Of a stretch of 64,000 nucleotides of DNA, positions 45,327 through 53,838 are shown piece after piece. Within the stretch, counting starts at the first letter, position 1, and each line of letters opens with the position of its first letter. Source of the DNA: Sphingobium sp. YR768. Its GTDB lineage: Bacteria > Pseudomonadota > Alphaproteobacteria > Sphingomonadales > Sphingomonadaceae. Position numbers and translations under genes: made by a program. Where the stretch lies: positions 62,001-126,000 of the forward strand of contig NZ_FOGE01000006.1 in assembly GCF_900111125.1 (NCBI RefSeq). The letters run 5' to 3'. The notes beneath the pieces were generated by a model. It ran no database searches and was not told the DNA's origin. It worked only from the letters and a program-made list of their open reading frames with translations.

Positions 45327-46739
45327 TCAGGCAGGGCGATTGCCCCAGCCGCCGCCCAGCGCCCGGAACAGGTCCACTTGCGCAAAGGACACGGCCCGCG
45401 TCGCCGTGGCCAGATCGGCCTCTGCGCTCGCCAACGTCCGCTGCGCGTCCAGCACGGTCAGGAAATCGATCTGCCCTTCCCGCTGCCGGGCGAGGCTGAT
45501 CCGGGCAGCTCGCGCCGCTTCATCCCGGGCGGCGCTCAATGTCTGCGCCCGCTCGATCGCATGAGAATAAGCGGAGAGGGAGCGTTCGGTTTCCTCCAGC
45601 GCTTGCAGCACCGTGCCGTCGAAGGTTGCGAGCGAAGCGGCGCTGTCCGCTTCCGCCGAACCGATGCGGGCACGGATCGCCTCCTGATTAGGGAAGGCCC
45701 AACTGATCAGCGGCCCCAGCACCCAGTTCAGAGGTCCGCCGCCAAACAGATTGCCGCCGCCCAGCGCCGTGGTGCCGACCGATCCGCCCAGGGTGATGCG
45801 GGGATAAAGGTCCGCCGTCGCCACGCCGATCCGGGCGGTGTCCGCCGCCAGCCGCCGTTCGGCCGCGCGCACGTCGGGCCGCCGCGCCAGCAATGCCTGT
45901 CCGTCGCCCACCGGGATCGGCTGCGAGAGTTGCGGCGTTCGGATCGCAGTGCGCACCGTATCGGGCAAATCCTGGGGCGTGCGGCCGGTCAGCGTGGCGA
46001 GACGGAAGAGCGCCGCATCACGGTCCGCCAGCAACGCGGGGATCGCCGCTTTCTGCTGTTCTCGAAGTGTCGTCACACGGATGACGTCCAGCCGGTCGGA
46101 CCGGCCCGCATCGAAGCGCGCGCTGGTGATACGGACCGACTGGTCGAGCAGGTCCACGGTGCGCTGGGCGACCGCCAGTCGCTCGGCCGTGGCGGTCACG
46201 TCCAGATAGGCCCGCACCGTATCGGCGATCACGGCGACCCGCACGCCATCGGCATCGGCCTGTGCGGCTGCATAGTCGCCCCGTGCCGCCTCCACACCGC
46301 GCTTCACCCGGCCGAACAGGTCGACTTCGTAGCTGATATCCAGCCCACCATCGTAAATGGTGTTTTCGCGGTCGATGCCGGGCAGGGACTGCGCCGCCGA
46401 AGTCCGGCTGCGCACGGCGGATGCGCCAAGACTGGTTTGCGGCAGGCGATCGGACTTCGCGCCGCGCAGCGACGCCCGCGCCCGTTCGATCCGCGCTACT
46501 GCCACGCGCAGGTCGGTATTGGCGGCCAGCGCATCGCCGACAAGGCTGTCCAGCAGCGGATCATTATAGAGCGTCCACCAGCGATCCTGCGCGGCGGCGG
46601 CGCTGACCGCCGGGCTCGCCGCCCCGATGAAGGGCGCGGCGGCGGTGGTCGGGGTAGCGGGCGCCTTATAATCCGGCCCGGCGGCGCAGGCCGTCAGGGC
46701 GCTGGCGCCCAGCAGCAAGGCAATGAAGTTGCGTGTCAT
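45327..46739 (-). CDS. NodT-family outer membrane efflux lipoprotein
   Basis: 470 residues. Lipobox in MTRNFIALLLGASALTACAAGPDY (Cys18), then two OEP repeats (DRWWTLYNDPLLDSLVGDALAANTDLRVA … and RRPDVRAAERRLAADTARIGVATADLYPRITL), the standard OprM/NodT layout. It is the outer membrane exit of the adjacent RND pump, beginning 11 nt after its stop. The open frame extends to 46826 inside the pump gene, but ATG 46739 is the one that gives the lipoprotein signal. Confidence 0.88.
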   Translation of the reverse strand: MTRNFIALLLGASALTACAAGPDYKAPATPTTAAAPFIGAASPAVSAAAAQDRWWTLYNDPLLDSLVGDALAANTDLRVAVARIERARASLRGAKSDRLPQTSLGASAVRSRTSAAQSLPGIDRENTIYDGGLDISYEVDLFGRVKRGVEAARGDYAAAQADADGVRVAVIADTVRAYLDVTATAERLAVAQRTVDLLDQSVRITSARFDAGRSDRLDVIRVTTLREQQKAAIPALLADRDAALFRLATLTGRTPQDLPDTVRTAIRTPQLSQPIPVGDGQALLARRPDVRAAERRLAADTARIGVATADLYPRITLGGSVGTTALGGGNLFGGGPLNWVLGPLISWAFPNQEAIRARIGSAEADSAASLATFDGTVLQALEETERSLSAYSHAIERAQTLSAARDEAARAARISLARQREGQIDFLTVLDAQRTLASAEADLATATRAVSFAQVDLFRALGGGWGNRPA

Positions 46740-46750
46740 GTCTCTATTCC

Positions 46751-49700
46751 TCATTCGGCCGGCTGCAAGGCAGGTTCGGCCTGTTCGGGCCGGCGGCGGG
46801 CGAAGCGATCGCCCAGCGCGCGGCACACGACATAGAAGGTGGGGGTGAAGAGCAGGCCGAAGGCGGTCACACCGGCCATGCCGAAGAACACGGCCGTCCC
46901 CAGCGCCTGCCGCAGTTCCGCTCCCGCACCGGTCGCGATCACCAGCGGCACCGCCCCCAGGATGAAGGCGAAGCTGGTCATCAGGATCGGGCGCAGACGG
47001 GTCTGGGCAGCCTGAACGGCGGCTTCGACCGGCGACAGGCCCTGTTCTTCCTCCGCCTGCTTGGCGAATTCGACCACCAATATGGCGTTCTTCGCGGCAA
47101 GGGCGATCAGCACGACCAGACCGATTTGCGTGAGGATATTATTATCCATTCCGCGCAGGTTCACGCCCAGCATGGCCGCGAACAGGCACATCGGCACGAT
47201 CAGGATGATCGACAGCGGCAGCGTCAGGCTTTCATATTGCGCCGCCAGCACCAGGAAGACGAAGAAGACCGCCATGCCGAACACCAGACCTGCGGTGTTG
47301 CCCGCGCTGACCTGCTGATAGGCGACGCCGGTCCACTCGCCGGTGTAACCGGCCGGGGCCGCGTCGGCGAGCTTTTCCATCGTGGCGAGCGACTGGCCCG
47401 AGGAATAGCCCGGCGCCGTGTCGCCGTCGATTTCCACCGCCGGCAGCAGATTGTAGCGGACCACGCGATAGGGACCGGTCTTGTCCTTGAAGGTGGAGAC
47501 GGAGCCGATCGGCACCATCTGGCCGCTGTTCGACCGGGTTTTCAGGTTCGCGATATCCGCCACCGTGCCGCGATGCTCCGCATCGGCCTGCGCCGTCACG
47601 CGATAGGTGCGGCCCAGCAGGTTGAAGTCGTTGACGAAGGACGACCCAAGATAGACCTGCATCGCTTCGAAGATGCGCTCAGGCGGCACGCCCAGCAGGT
47701 CGGCCTTGCGCCGGTCGACATCGGCATAGATGCGCGGCGTGCCGACATCGAACAGGGTGTAGACCATGGCGAGGCTGGGGGACTGGTTCGCCTTGGCGAT
47801 CATGTCCTGCGCGACTTTGTTCAGTTCGGCGTATCCGCGATCCTCCCGGTCCTCCAGCATCATCCGATAGCCACCGGCCGAGCCGATGCCCTGAATGAGC
47901 GGCGGGGGGACGAGCAGGATGCGCGCCTTGTCATAGCCGGCGACGGCCTTGTTCGCCTGTTCCATGATGCCCGCATAAGTGGCGCCTTCTTCCTTGCGTT
48001 CGGCAAAGCTCTTGAAGGGGAAGTAGATCGCCGCGCTGTTGGGCGCCTGCGTCTGCGAAGGGCCGTGGAAGCCGGCGAACATCACCGCGCCGCGCAGGCC
48101 CTTGATCGGCAGGATCTTCGCCGCGACCTCGCGCGTCACCTTGTCGGTGCGTTCGAGCGAGGCGCCCGAGGGAAGCTGAACGACCGCCAGGAAATAACCC
48201 TGATCCTGCGCCGGGATGAAGCCGCCGGGCGTCACCCAGAAGAGGGCGATGGTGGCGGCGATCAGGCCGGCATAGGTCAGCAGCATCTTCTTGGGACGGG
48301 CGACGAGGAAGCGGGTGAGGCGGCCATAGCCCGCGCTCATCCGGTCGAAGCCATTGTTGAAGTGATCGACCAGCACGCCCAGCTTCTGCCGCCAGACCGG
48401 ATCGCCGCTGCGGTCGCGCGGGCCGTGCTTTTCCTTGAGCAGGAGAGCGGCGGCGGCGGGCGACAGGGTGAGCGACAGGATCAGCGAGATGACGGTCGCG
48501 GTCGAGATGGTGACGGCGAACTGCTGATAGAAGGCGCCGGAAATGCCCGTGATGAACAAAGTCGGCACGAACACCGCGCACAGCACCAGCACGATCGCGA
48601 TCAGCGCCGTCGACACCTCGTCCATGGAGACGCGCGCGGCCTCCAGCGGCGACATGCCATGCTCGATATTGCGCTCGACATTCTCGACCACGACGATGGC
48701 GTCGTCGACGACGATGCCGATGGCAAGGACCAGACCGAAGAGCGACAGGTTGTTGAGGCTGTAGCCAAGCCCTGCCAGGATCGCCGCCGTGCCGATCAGC
48801 GACACCGGGATGGCGATGATCGGGATGATCGCCGCGCGCCAGTTTTGCAGGAAGACGAGGATGACGAGGACGACGAGCAGCACCGCTTCGATCAGCGTGT
48901 GATAGACGGCGTCGATCGACTGGCTGATAAATTCGGTCGGGTTGTAGATGATGCTATATTCCAGGCCCTTGGGGAAGCGCTTGGACAGTTGCTCCATCTC
49001 CGCCTTCACCTTCTCCGCCGCGTCGAGCGCGTTGGAGCCGGGGCGCTGCATCGTAGCGATGACGACGGTGGGCTTGTTCGACAGATAGGTGTTGGTGCCA
49101 TAATCCTGCGCGCCCAGTTCGACGCGGGCGACATCGCGCACGCGCACCTGACGGCCATCGGCATCCGAACGGATCACGATGTCGGAAAATTGCTCGGGCG
49201 TGTTGAGGCGGCCCTGCATTTCCACGCCAAGCTGGAAGGCTTCGCCACGATCATAGGGGGGCTGACCGATCGAGCCGGCCGATACCTGCACATTCTGCGC
49301 GCGCAGGGCGGAGACGACTTCACCGGCCGTCAGATCGAGCGCGGCGGCGCGATCCGGGTCGATCCAGATGCGCATCGCATAGTCGCGCGATCCGAACATC
49401 TGCACATCGCCCACGCCATCCAGACGAGCCAGTCTGTCACGCACCTGCGTCAGCGCATAGTTGGAGATATAGTCGCGGTCGAACGTGCCGTCGGGCGATT
49501 GCAAATTCACGACCATCAGGAATTCTGGCGTGGTCTTGCGCGTCACGACGCCCAGCCGCTGCACCTCTTCGGGCAGGCGCGGCGTGGCGACGGCGACGCG
49601 GTTCTGCACCAGCACCTGCGCGGCATCCAGGTCGGTGCCGATCTTGAAGGTGACGGTGATGACGACCTTGCCATCGCCGGTCGACTGGCTGCTCTGATAG

Positions 49701-49933
49701 AGCATGTCGTCGACGCCGTTGATTTCCTGCTCGATCGGCGCGGCCACGGTCGATGCGACCGTTTCCGCCGATGCGCCGGGATATTGGGCGGACACCGTGA
49801 CCGTGGGGGGCACGATGTCGGGATATTGGGACACCGGCAGGCCGATGAAGGCCAGCGCGCCGACCACGGTGATGACCACCGCGATCACGGCGGCGAAGAT
49901 CGGCCGGTCGATGAAGAAACGGGAAAAGCGCAT
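46751..49933 (-). CDS. RND multidrug efflux pump (HAE1, MexF/AcrB type)
   Basis: 1060 residues, 12 membrane segments with two periplasmic pore/docking loops. N-terminus FSRFFIDRPIFAAVIAVVITVVGALAF and LPVSQYPDIVPPTV are standard; the proton-relay Asp pair is in TM4 (LAIGIVVDDAIVVVENVERN) and the TM10/11 Lys motif is GLVVLIALAAKNAILVVEFAKQ. Hydrophobic and amphiphilic drug export with adaptor and NodT channel. It follows the adaptor gene by 119 nt, with a GC-rich hairpin between. Confidence 0.92.
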   Translation of the reverse strand: MRFSRFFIDRPIFAAVIAVVITVVGALAFIGLPVSQYPDIVPPTVTVSAQYPGASAETVASTVAAPIEQEINGVDDMLYQSSQSTGDGKVVITVTFKIGTDLDAAQVLVQNRVAVATPRLPEEVQRLGVVTRKTTPEFLMVVNLQSPDGTFDRDYISNYALTQVRDRLARLDGVGDVQMFGSRDYAMRIWIDPDRAAALDLTAGEVVSALRAQNVQVSAGSIGQPPYDRGEAFQLGVEMQGRLNTPEQFSDIVIRSDADGRQVRVRDVARVELGAQDYGTNTYLSNKPTVVIATMQRPGSNALDAAEKVKAEMEQLSKRFPKGLEYSIIYNPTEFISQSIDAVYHTLIEAVLLVVLVILVFLQNWRAAIIPIIAIPVSLIGTAAILAGLGYSLNNLSLFGLVLAIGIVVDDAIVVVENVERNIEHGMSPLEAARVSMDEVSTALIAIVLVLCAVFVPTLFITGISGAFYQQFAVTISTATVISLILSLTLSPAAAALLLKEKHGPRDRSGDPVWRQKLGVLVDHFNNGFDRMSAGYGRLTRFLVARPKKMLLTYAGLIAATIALFWVTPGGFIPAQDQGYFLAVVQLPSGASLERTDKVTREVAAKILPIKGLRGAVMFAGFHGPSQTQAPNSAAIYFPFKSFAERKEEGATYAGIMEQANKAVAGYDKARILLVPPPLIQGIGSAGGYRMMLEDREDRGYAELNKVAQDMIAKANQSPSLAMVYTLFDVGTPRIYADVDRRKADLLGVPPERIFEAMQVYLGSSFVNDFNLLGRTYRVTAQADAEHRGTVADIANLKTRSNSGQMVPIGSVSTFKDKTGPYRVVRYNLLPAVEIDGDTAPGYSSGQSLATMEKLADAAPAGYTGEWTGVAYQQVSAGNTAGLVFGMAVFFVFLVLAAQYESLTLPLSIILIVPMCLFAAMLGVNLRGMDNNILTQIGLVVLIALAAKNAILVVEFAKQAEEEQGLSPVEAAVQAAQTRLRPILMTSFAFILGAVPLVIATGAGAELRQALGTAVFFGMAGVTAFGLLFTPTFYVVCRALGDRFARRRPEQAEPALQPAE

Positions 49934-50019
49934 CGGATCGTCCTTTGCGAACGAGCAAAAGGGATGCCGCGCGATCCGACGAGGGTCGGATCACGGGCTT
50001 GGGATTTGTGTTTCCAAAG

Positions 50020-50041
50020 CCCCCCCCCTTCAGGGGAGGGG
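50020..50041. repeat. GC-rich hairpin within the RND operon
   Basis: CCCC-C-CCC…TTCA…GGGG-A-GGGG (50021-50041) forms a stem with one mismatch, 12 nt past the adaptor stop and inside the operon. Runs of this kind recur between genes in sphingomonad genomes (general knowledge); it may be a REP-like or mRNA-processing element that lowers pump expression relative to adaptor. Confidence 0.5.
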
Positions 50042-50052
50042 CTGGGGTGGGG

Positions 50053-51318
50053 CTATCTTGCGAAGGTCGCCTGCGCCGCCACCGGGGCCGCGCTATCGAC
50101 CGGCGTGACCGGCGCGGGGGCGGGCCGGATCGTCGCTGGTTTCACCGCCACCTTGGCGCCGGGCATGGCGGCCTGAAGGTTGGATACGATCACCCGGTCC
50201 TGCGGGCTGAGGCCCGACCGGATGATGCGCAGTCCGTCGACGATCGGACCAAGCTCGACCGGCTTGGCCGTCACAGTGTCATCCTTGTCCACCACCAGCA
50301 CGGTCTTGCGGGCCTGATCGGACTGGATCGCTTCGTCCGGAACCAGCAGGGCGTTGGCCTTGCCCCCATTGGCGAGGCGCATATTGCCGAACAGGCCCGG
50401 CGTCAGGAAATTGCCCGGATTGTCGAACACGGCGCGGATGCGGATCGTGCCCGAACGCGGATCGAGGCCATTATCGGTAAAGTCGAGACGACCCTGATGA
50501 TTATAATCCGCCTCATCCTGCAACCGGACTTCGACCGCGCCGCCATTCTCCTTGTCACGCTGCGACTTGAGATACAGCGCTTCGGACGCGTCGAAGTTGA
50601 AATAGATGGGATCGAGCTTGTTGACCGTGGTCAGCAAGGTCGCGCCCGTGCCTTCCGCGCCGGCCACCAGATTGCCGATATCCACGCGGCGGTCGGAGAC
50701 GCGACCCGAAATGGGCGCACGCACCTGCGTGAACTCCACATCCAGCGCCCGGCTCCGTTCGCGCGCCTGCGCTCCGGCAAGGGCGGCCTGCGCCGCCTGG
50801 AGCCGCGAGCGCAGCGCATCGACTTCGCTGGCCGACACGGCTTCGTCGCCGTTCAACCTCTGGACGCGGGCATAATCATTCTGCGCCAGCAGCAGCGCGC
50901 TTCGGGCCGATGCGCTGTTCGCCCGTGCTTCGGCCAGGGCCGCCAGGAAGGGGCGCTGGTCGATGGTGAAGAGCAACTGCCCCTGCCGGACGAAGTCGCC
51001 GTCGCGGAAGTGGATGGCGGTCACCGCCCCCGATACGCGCGGGCGAATTTCCACCGTCTGGCTTGGCGCAAAGCGGCCGACATAATCGTCCCACTGGGTC
51101 ACGCTGCGGGCGAGCGGCGCGGACACGCCGACAGCCGCCAGCGGCGCGGCGGAGGCCTGCGCCTCCGGCTGCCCCAGATATTTCCAGCTGACGCCGCCCA
51201 GCACGACGATACCCAGTGCTGCCCAAGCCAGATGCCGGCCGCGCCAGCGGCGTGTCGTGCCGCCAGATCCGACTTCGCTGGCCTGCGTATCGCTGTCGAT
51301 CTTTGTGATCATGTTCAT
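50053..51318 (-). CDS. RND periplasmic adaptor subunit (MexE/AcrA type)
   Basis: 421 residues. One N-terminal membrane helix (LAWAALGIVVLGGVSWKYLG, about 31-50), no lipobox, then barrel-sandwich hybrid halves and a coiled-coil hairpin (…FRDGDFVRQGQLLFTIDQRPF…LRSRLQAAQAALAGAQARERS…VRAPISGRVSDRRVDIGNLV). The extended C-terminus is Pro/Val/Ala-rich. It couples the pump to the NodT channel. ATG 51318 overlaps the stop of the preceding small gene by 4 nt. Confidence 0.88.
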   Translation of the reverse strand: MNMITKIDSDTQASEVGSGGTTRRWRGRHLAWAALGIVVLGGVSWKYLGQPEAQASAAPLAAVGVSAPLARSVTQWDDYVGRFAPSQTVEIRPRVSGAVTAIHFRDGDFVRQGQLLFTIDQRPFLAALAEARANSASARSALLLAQNDYARVQRLNGDEAVSASEVDALRSRLQAAQAALAGAQARERSRALDVEFTQVRAPISGRVSDRRVDIGNLVAGAEGTGATLLTTVNKLDPIYFNFDASEALYLKSQRDKENGGAVEVRLQDEADYNHQGRLDFTDNGLDPRSGTIRIRAVFDNPGNFLTPGLFGNMRLANGGKANALLVPDEAIQSDQARKTVLVVDKDDTVTAKPVELGPIVDGLRIIRSGLSPQDRVIVSNLQAAMPGAKVAVKPATIRPAPAPVTPVDSAAPVAAQATFAR

Positions 51319-51716
51319 GGATATTTCCCCTTGATGGTGCGGCGGGCGGCGGTGACGGCGGACAGCAATGTTTCCAGCTGTCCCTCACTGAACCCGGCTT
51401 CGCGAAACTGACGAATGGCGGATGGGCGGACGGCGAAGCCTTCATGCCAGGCCTCCACGGCCAGACGGCGCAGCGCCTCCAGCTTTTCGTCCGCCAGTTT
51501 GAAATGCGGCTGCGGTCCGAAGAACAATGTCTTCAGGCGGAACCAGCGCCCCGGCTCCCGCAGGGAAGACAGGCCGTCCGTCTGCGCCAAGCGCACGATC
51601 TGCCATTCCATCGGCGAAAAGCCGGTAGCGACGGCCTTGATCCGGTCCCGGATCGCAGGCAAGGAAATGCCGTTCCCAACCGCAGGCAGCGGCTGGGCAA
51701 AATCGATATAGGCCAT
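51315..51716 (-). CDS. Hypothetical protein heading the RND operon
   Basis: 133 residues, soluble, no recognised family; no signal peptide. Mixed alpha content with conserved-looking FSPMEWQIVRLAQTDGLSSLREPGRWFRLKTLFFG and ALRRLAVEAWHEGFAVRPSAIRQFREAGFSEGQ. Upstream in-frame start at 51821 is far from any ribosome site; ATG 51716 is preferred. It is coupled to the adaptor gene by a 4-nt overlap and is first after the operator-covered promoter, so it is probably part of the drug response. Confidence 0.6.
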   Translation of the reverse strand: MAYIDFAQPLPAVGNGISLPAIRDRIKAVATGFSPMEWQIVRLAQTDGLSSLREPGRWFRLKTLFFGPQPHFKLADEKLEALRRLAVEAWHEGFAVRPSAIRQFREAGFSEGQLETLLSAVTAARRTIKGKYP

Positions 51717-52070
51717 GGTTTTCAATCCCCTATTCGCGTGCAGACCCGGCCGCGAACGCCATCTGCGGGCGCACGCGATACTCTCCCGAACCGGTGGCGG
51801 CCGCGGGACTGCAAGAGCCATCGATGCCGGAGCGACGCTCCGACCCCATGGCCAGACGATGATGATAGTGACGGCGTGACGATGCGCGCCGAGTCGAATG
51901 ACTTAGCTTGTACAGAAATGTTTCATGGAGCCTCCATCAAGGCTGACGCCTCAACCGGATTTCATACTTATCGGTATATAATGCGATGCTGCATCGCGTC
52001 AACCGCTTTCTGTACCGCTTGGTAATTTTTTCTGAATTGCGGCTGAATATACGGTTTTAGGCGGTTCAGT
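51717..52070 (-). other. 354-bp intergenic region: promoter and leader of the RND operon
   Basis: Contains the predicted promoter and operators near its right end (51964-52002) and then an untranslated leader of about 250 nt before the first gene. The leader is not AT-rich overall but includes the low-GC stretch 51885-51980. I see no convincing gene, tRNA or terminator in it; a regulatory leader cannot be excluded. Confidence 0.45.
51964..52002 (-). promoter_or_regulatory. Promoter of the RND operon with two operator-like dyads
   Basis: Minus strand: -35 TTGACG (52002-51997), 16-bp spacer, -10 TATATA (51980-51975). The -10 overlaps ATAC-N4-CGGTATATA (51964-51980, plus strand), the sequence that also recurs at the TetR gene. 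The spacer is a perfect dyad GCGATGC-T-GCATCGC (51983-51997). Confidence 0.65.
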
Positions 52071-52682
52071 TCAGGCGGTCGGCCACATCGCCATGGTGGT
52101 TTCCACCAATTGCTCCAGTTGCTCCGGTGAGGCGCCGCCGCTGGCCTGCACGCCCATACCCTGCATGACCGCCATCACATAGGCCGCCAGCGCCGCTGGC
52201 TCGACCCCGGCGGGCAGGTCGCCTTCCGCCTTGGCCCGTTCCAGCCGCTCGACCAGCGCCTTGTCGGACGAGGCGCGGCGCGCCAGCACGTCGGTCTTGA
52301 TCGATTCCGCCTGCGTGGTGCAGGCGACCAGGCTGATGACGCCAAGGCAGGCGCGCGGATCGCTGCCGCCGGTCTGGATATTCAGCGTGCCGCGCAGCAG
52401 CCGTTCGGCCACGGCGCGGGCGGTTGGCTCTTCCATCGCCGATCGCATATAGCAGAGCTTGTCGCGCTCATAGAGGTCCAGCGCCTTGTGGAACAGCGCT
52501 TCCTTATTACCGAAACAGGCATAGAGGCTGGGCTTGGTGATGCCCATCGCGTCGGTCAGTTCGGCCAGCGACGCGCCTTCATACCCGCGCGTCCAGAAGA
52601 CCTGGAGCGCAGCCGACAGGGCTTCCTCGGGATCGAACTCCCGGGGGCGTCCTCTAGTGACAGTTTCAGCCGCGCTTTTCAT
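52071..52682 (-). CDS. TetR/AcrR-family regulator of the RND operon
   Basis: 203 residues. The N-terminal helix-turn-helix follows the usual layout (RGRPREFDPEEALSAALQVFWTRGYEGASLAELTDAMGITKPSLYACFGNKEALFHKAL) and the C-terminal ligand domain is 100-203. ATG 52682 is chosen over an open frame to 53012. It stands upstream of the RND operon, in the same direction, with matching operator sequences at both promoters, so it most likely represses itself and the pump until a drug binds. Confidence 0.88.
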   Translation of the reverse strand: MKSAAETVTRGRPREFDPEEALSAALQVFWTRGYEGASLAELTDAMGITKPSLYACFGNKEALFHKALDLYERDKLCYMRSAMEEPTARAVAERLLRGTLNIQTGGSDPRACLGVISLVACTTQAESIKTDVLARRASSDKALVERLERAKAEGDLPAGVEPAALAAYVMAVMQGMGVQASGGASPEQLEQLVETTMAMWPTA

Positions 52683-52720
52683 ACCGCTCGGTATATAGGT
52701 GGAGCAGGGGCTGCTGTCTA
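52681..52720 (-). promoter_or_regulatory. TetR-gene promoter and operator
   Basis: Minus strand: -35 TAGACA (52720-52715), 17-bp spacer, -10 TATATA (52697-52692). The operator ATACCG-CT-CGGTAT (52681-52694) runs from the -10 into the start codon at 52682, so the transcript would be nearly leaderless. Confidence 0.6.
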
Positions 52721-52833
52721 CCATCGCAGGAAGACATTCGTCGCAATGTCGCGCAACTGTCTCATTCGCTGTTCTTCGCGCTTCTCCTCGCTTCACGCTG
52801 CGGCTAGAGCCTTGGCCAGAAAAGGAGCCGTGC

Positions 52834-53838
52834 ATGAACCCTTCGCCCGTCATCAGCCCAGCCATCAGCATTGCGGATATAGTCGACGCCGCCCGCGTCA
52901 TCGCCCCGGCGGCGGTACGGACGCCACTGCTGGAAAATGCGGTGCTAAATGATCGGGTCGGCCGGCGCGTCCTGCTGAAGTTCGAAGGGGCGCAGCGCAC
53001 CGGTTCCTTCAAATTTCGTGGCGCTTACAACCGTCTTGCCCGACTGGATGCGCGTGAACGGGCGGCGGGCGTCGTCGCCTGGTCCTCGGGCAATCATGCG
53101 CAGGGCATCGCGGCGGCGGCAAGATTGCTCGGCATTCCCGCGACGATCGTGATGCCGGCCGATGCACCCGCGATCAAGCTGGCCAATACGCGCGCGCTCG
53201 GCGCTGAAATCGTCACCTATGACCGTCATACCGAAAGCCGGGAGGAGATCGCTACCACCCTGTCGCAAAGTCGCGGCGCCACGTTGGTCCCGTCCTTCGA
53301 TGACCCCTATATCATCGCAGGGCAGGGGACGGCGGGCCTCGAAATCCTCGAACAGGCTGCGCAGGCGGACGCGACGATTGGCCAGATCCTCGTCTGTTGC
53401 GGCGGCGGCGGCCTGACCGCCGGCATCGCCACGGCGGTAAAGGCCCGCTCGCCCGGCACGACCATCTACACGGTCGAACCCGCCGGCTTCGATGATACCG
53501 CCCGGTCGCTTGCCAGCGGCGTGCATGAAACCGTGTCGCCCGATGCGCGCAGCATCTGCGATGCGTTGATGGCGCCCAGCCCCGGCGCCTTGACCTTCCC
53601 CATCAATCAGGCCTTGCTGTCGGGCGGCCTTGTCGTCAGCGACGATCAGGTGCGCGATGCCATGCGCTTCGCCTTCTCGACGCTCAAGCTGGTCGTGGAG
53701 CCGGGCGGCGCGGTAGCCTTGGCGGCTATGCTCGCAGGTTTCGCACCGCCCTGCGATGGCGCCAGCGTCGTCGTCCTGTCGGGCAGCAATGTCGATTCCG
53801 CCGCTTATGCCGCCATCATCGGCGATAGCGCCGCATGA
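52834..53838 (+). CDS. PLP-dependent threonine/serine dehydratase-like enzyme
   Basis: 334 residues of the tryptophan-synthase-beta (fold II) family: PLP Lys60 in TGSFKFRGAYN, the phosphate-binding loop CCGGGGLTAG around 190, and a C-terminal Ser in VVVLSGSNVD. Without the ACT domain of biosynthetic IlvA, it resembles catabolic threonine dehydratase, serine racemase or 3-hydroxyaspartate ammonia-lyase; which one cannot be read. A longer start at 52699 lies in the TetR leader. AAAGGAG at 52821 fits ATG 52834. Translation is coupled to the LysR gene by a 4-nt overlap. Confidence 0.8.
   Translation: MNPSPVISPAISIADIVDAARVIAPAAVRTPLLENAVLNDRVGRRVLLKFEGAQRTGSFKFRGAYNRLARLDARERAAGVVAWSSGNHAQGIAAAARLLGIPATIVMPADAPAIKLANTRALGAEIVTYDRHTESREEIATTLSQSRGATLVPSFDDPYIIAGQGTAGLEILEQAAQADATIGQILVCCGGGGLTAGIATAVKARSPGTTIYTVEPAGFDDTARSLASGVHETVSPDARSICDALMAPSPGALTFPINQALLSGGLVVSDDQVRDAMRFAFSTLKLVVEPGGAVALAAMLAGFAPPCDGASVVVLSGSNVDSAAYAAIIGDSAA

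Noticed and set aside
45209..45499. 96-codon plus-strand frame behind AGGAGG
   Set aside because: Good ribosome site, but two thirds lies antisense within the NodT channel gene and the product looks random; no domain.
46733..50176. 1147-codon plus-strand open frame opposite the RND pump
   Set aside because: Antisense to a pump with full family motifs; composition (His/Asp/Arg-rich) is the usual mirror of a high-GC gene.
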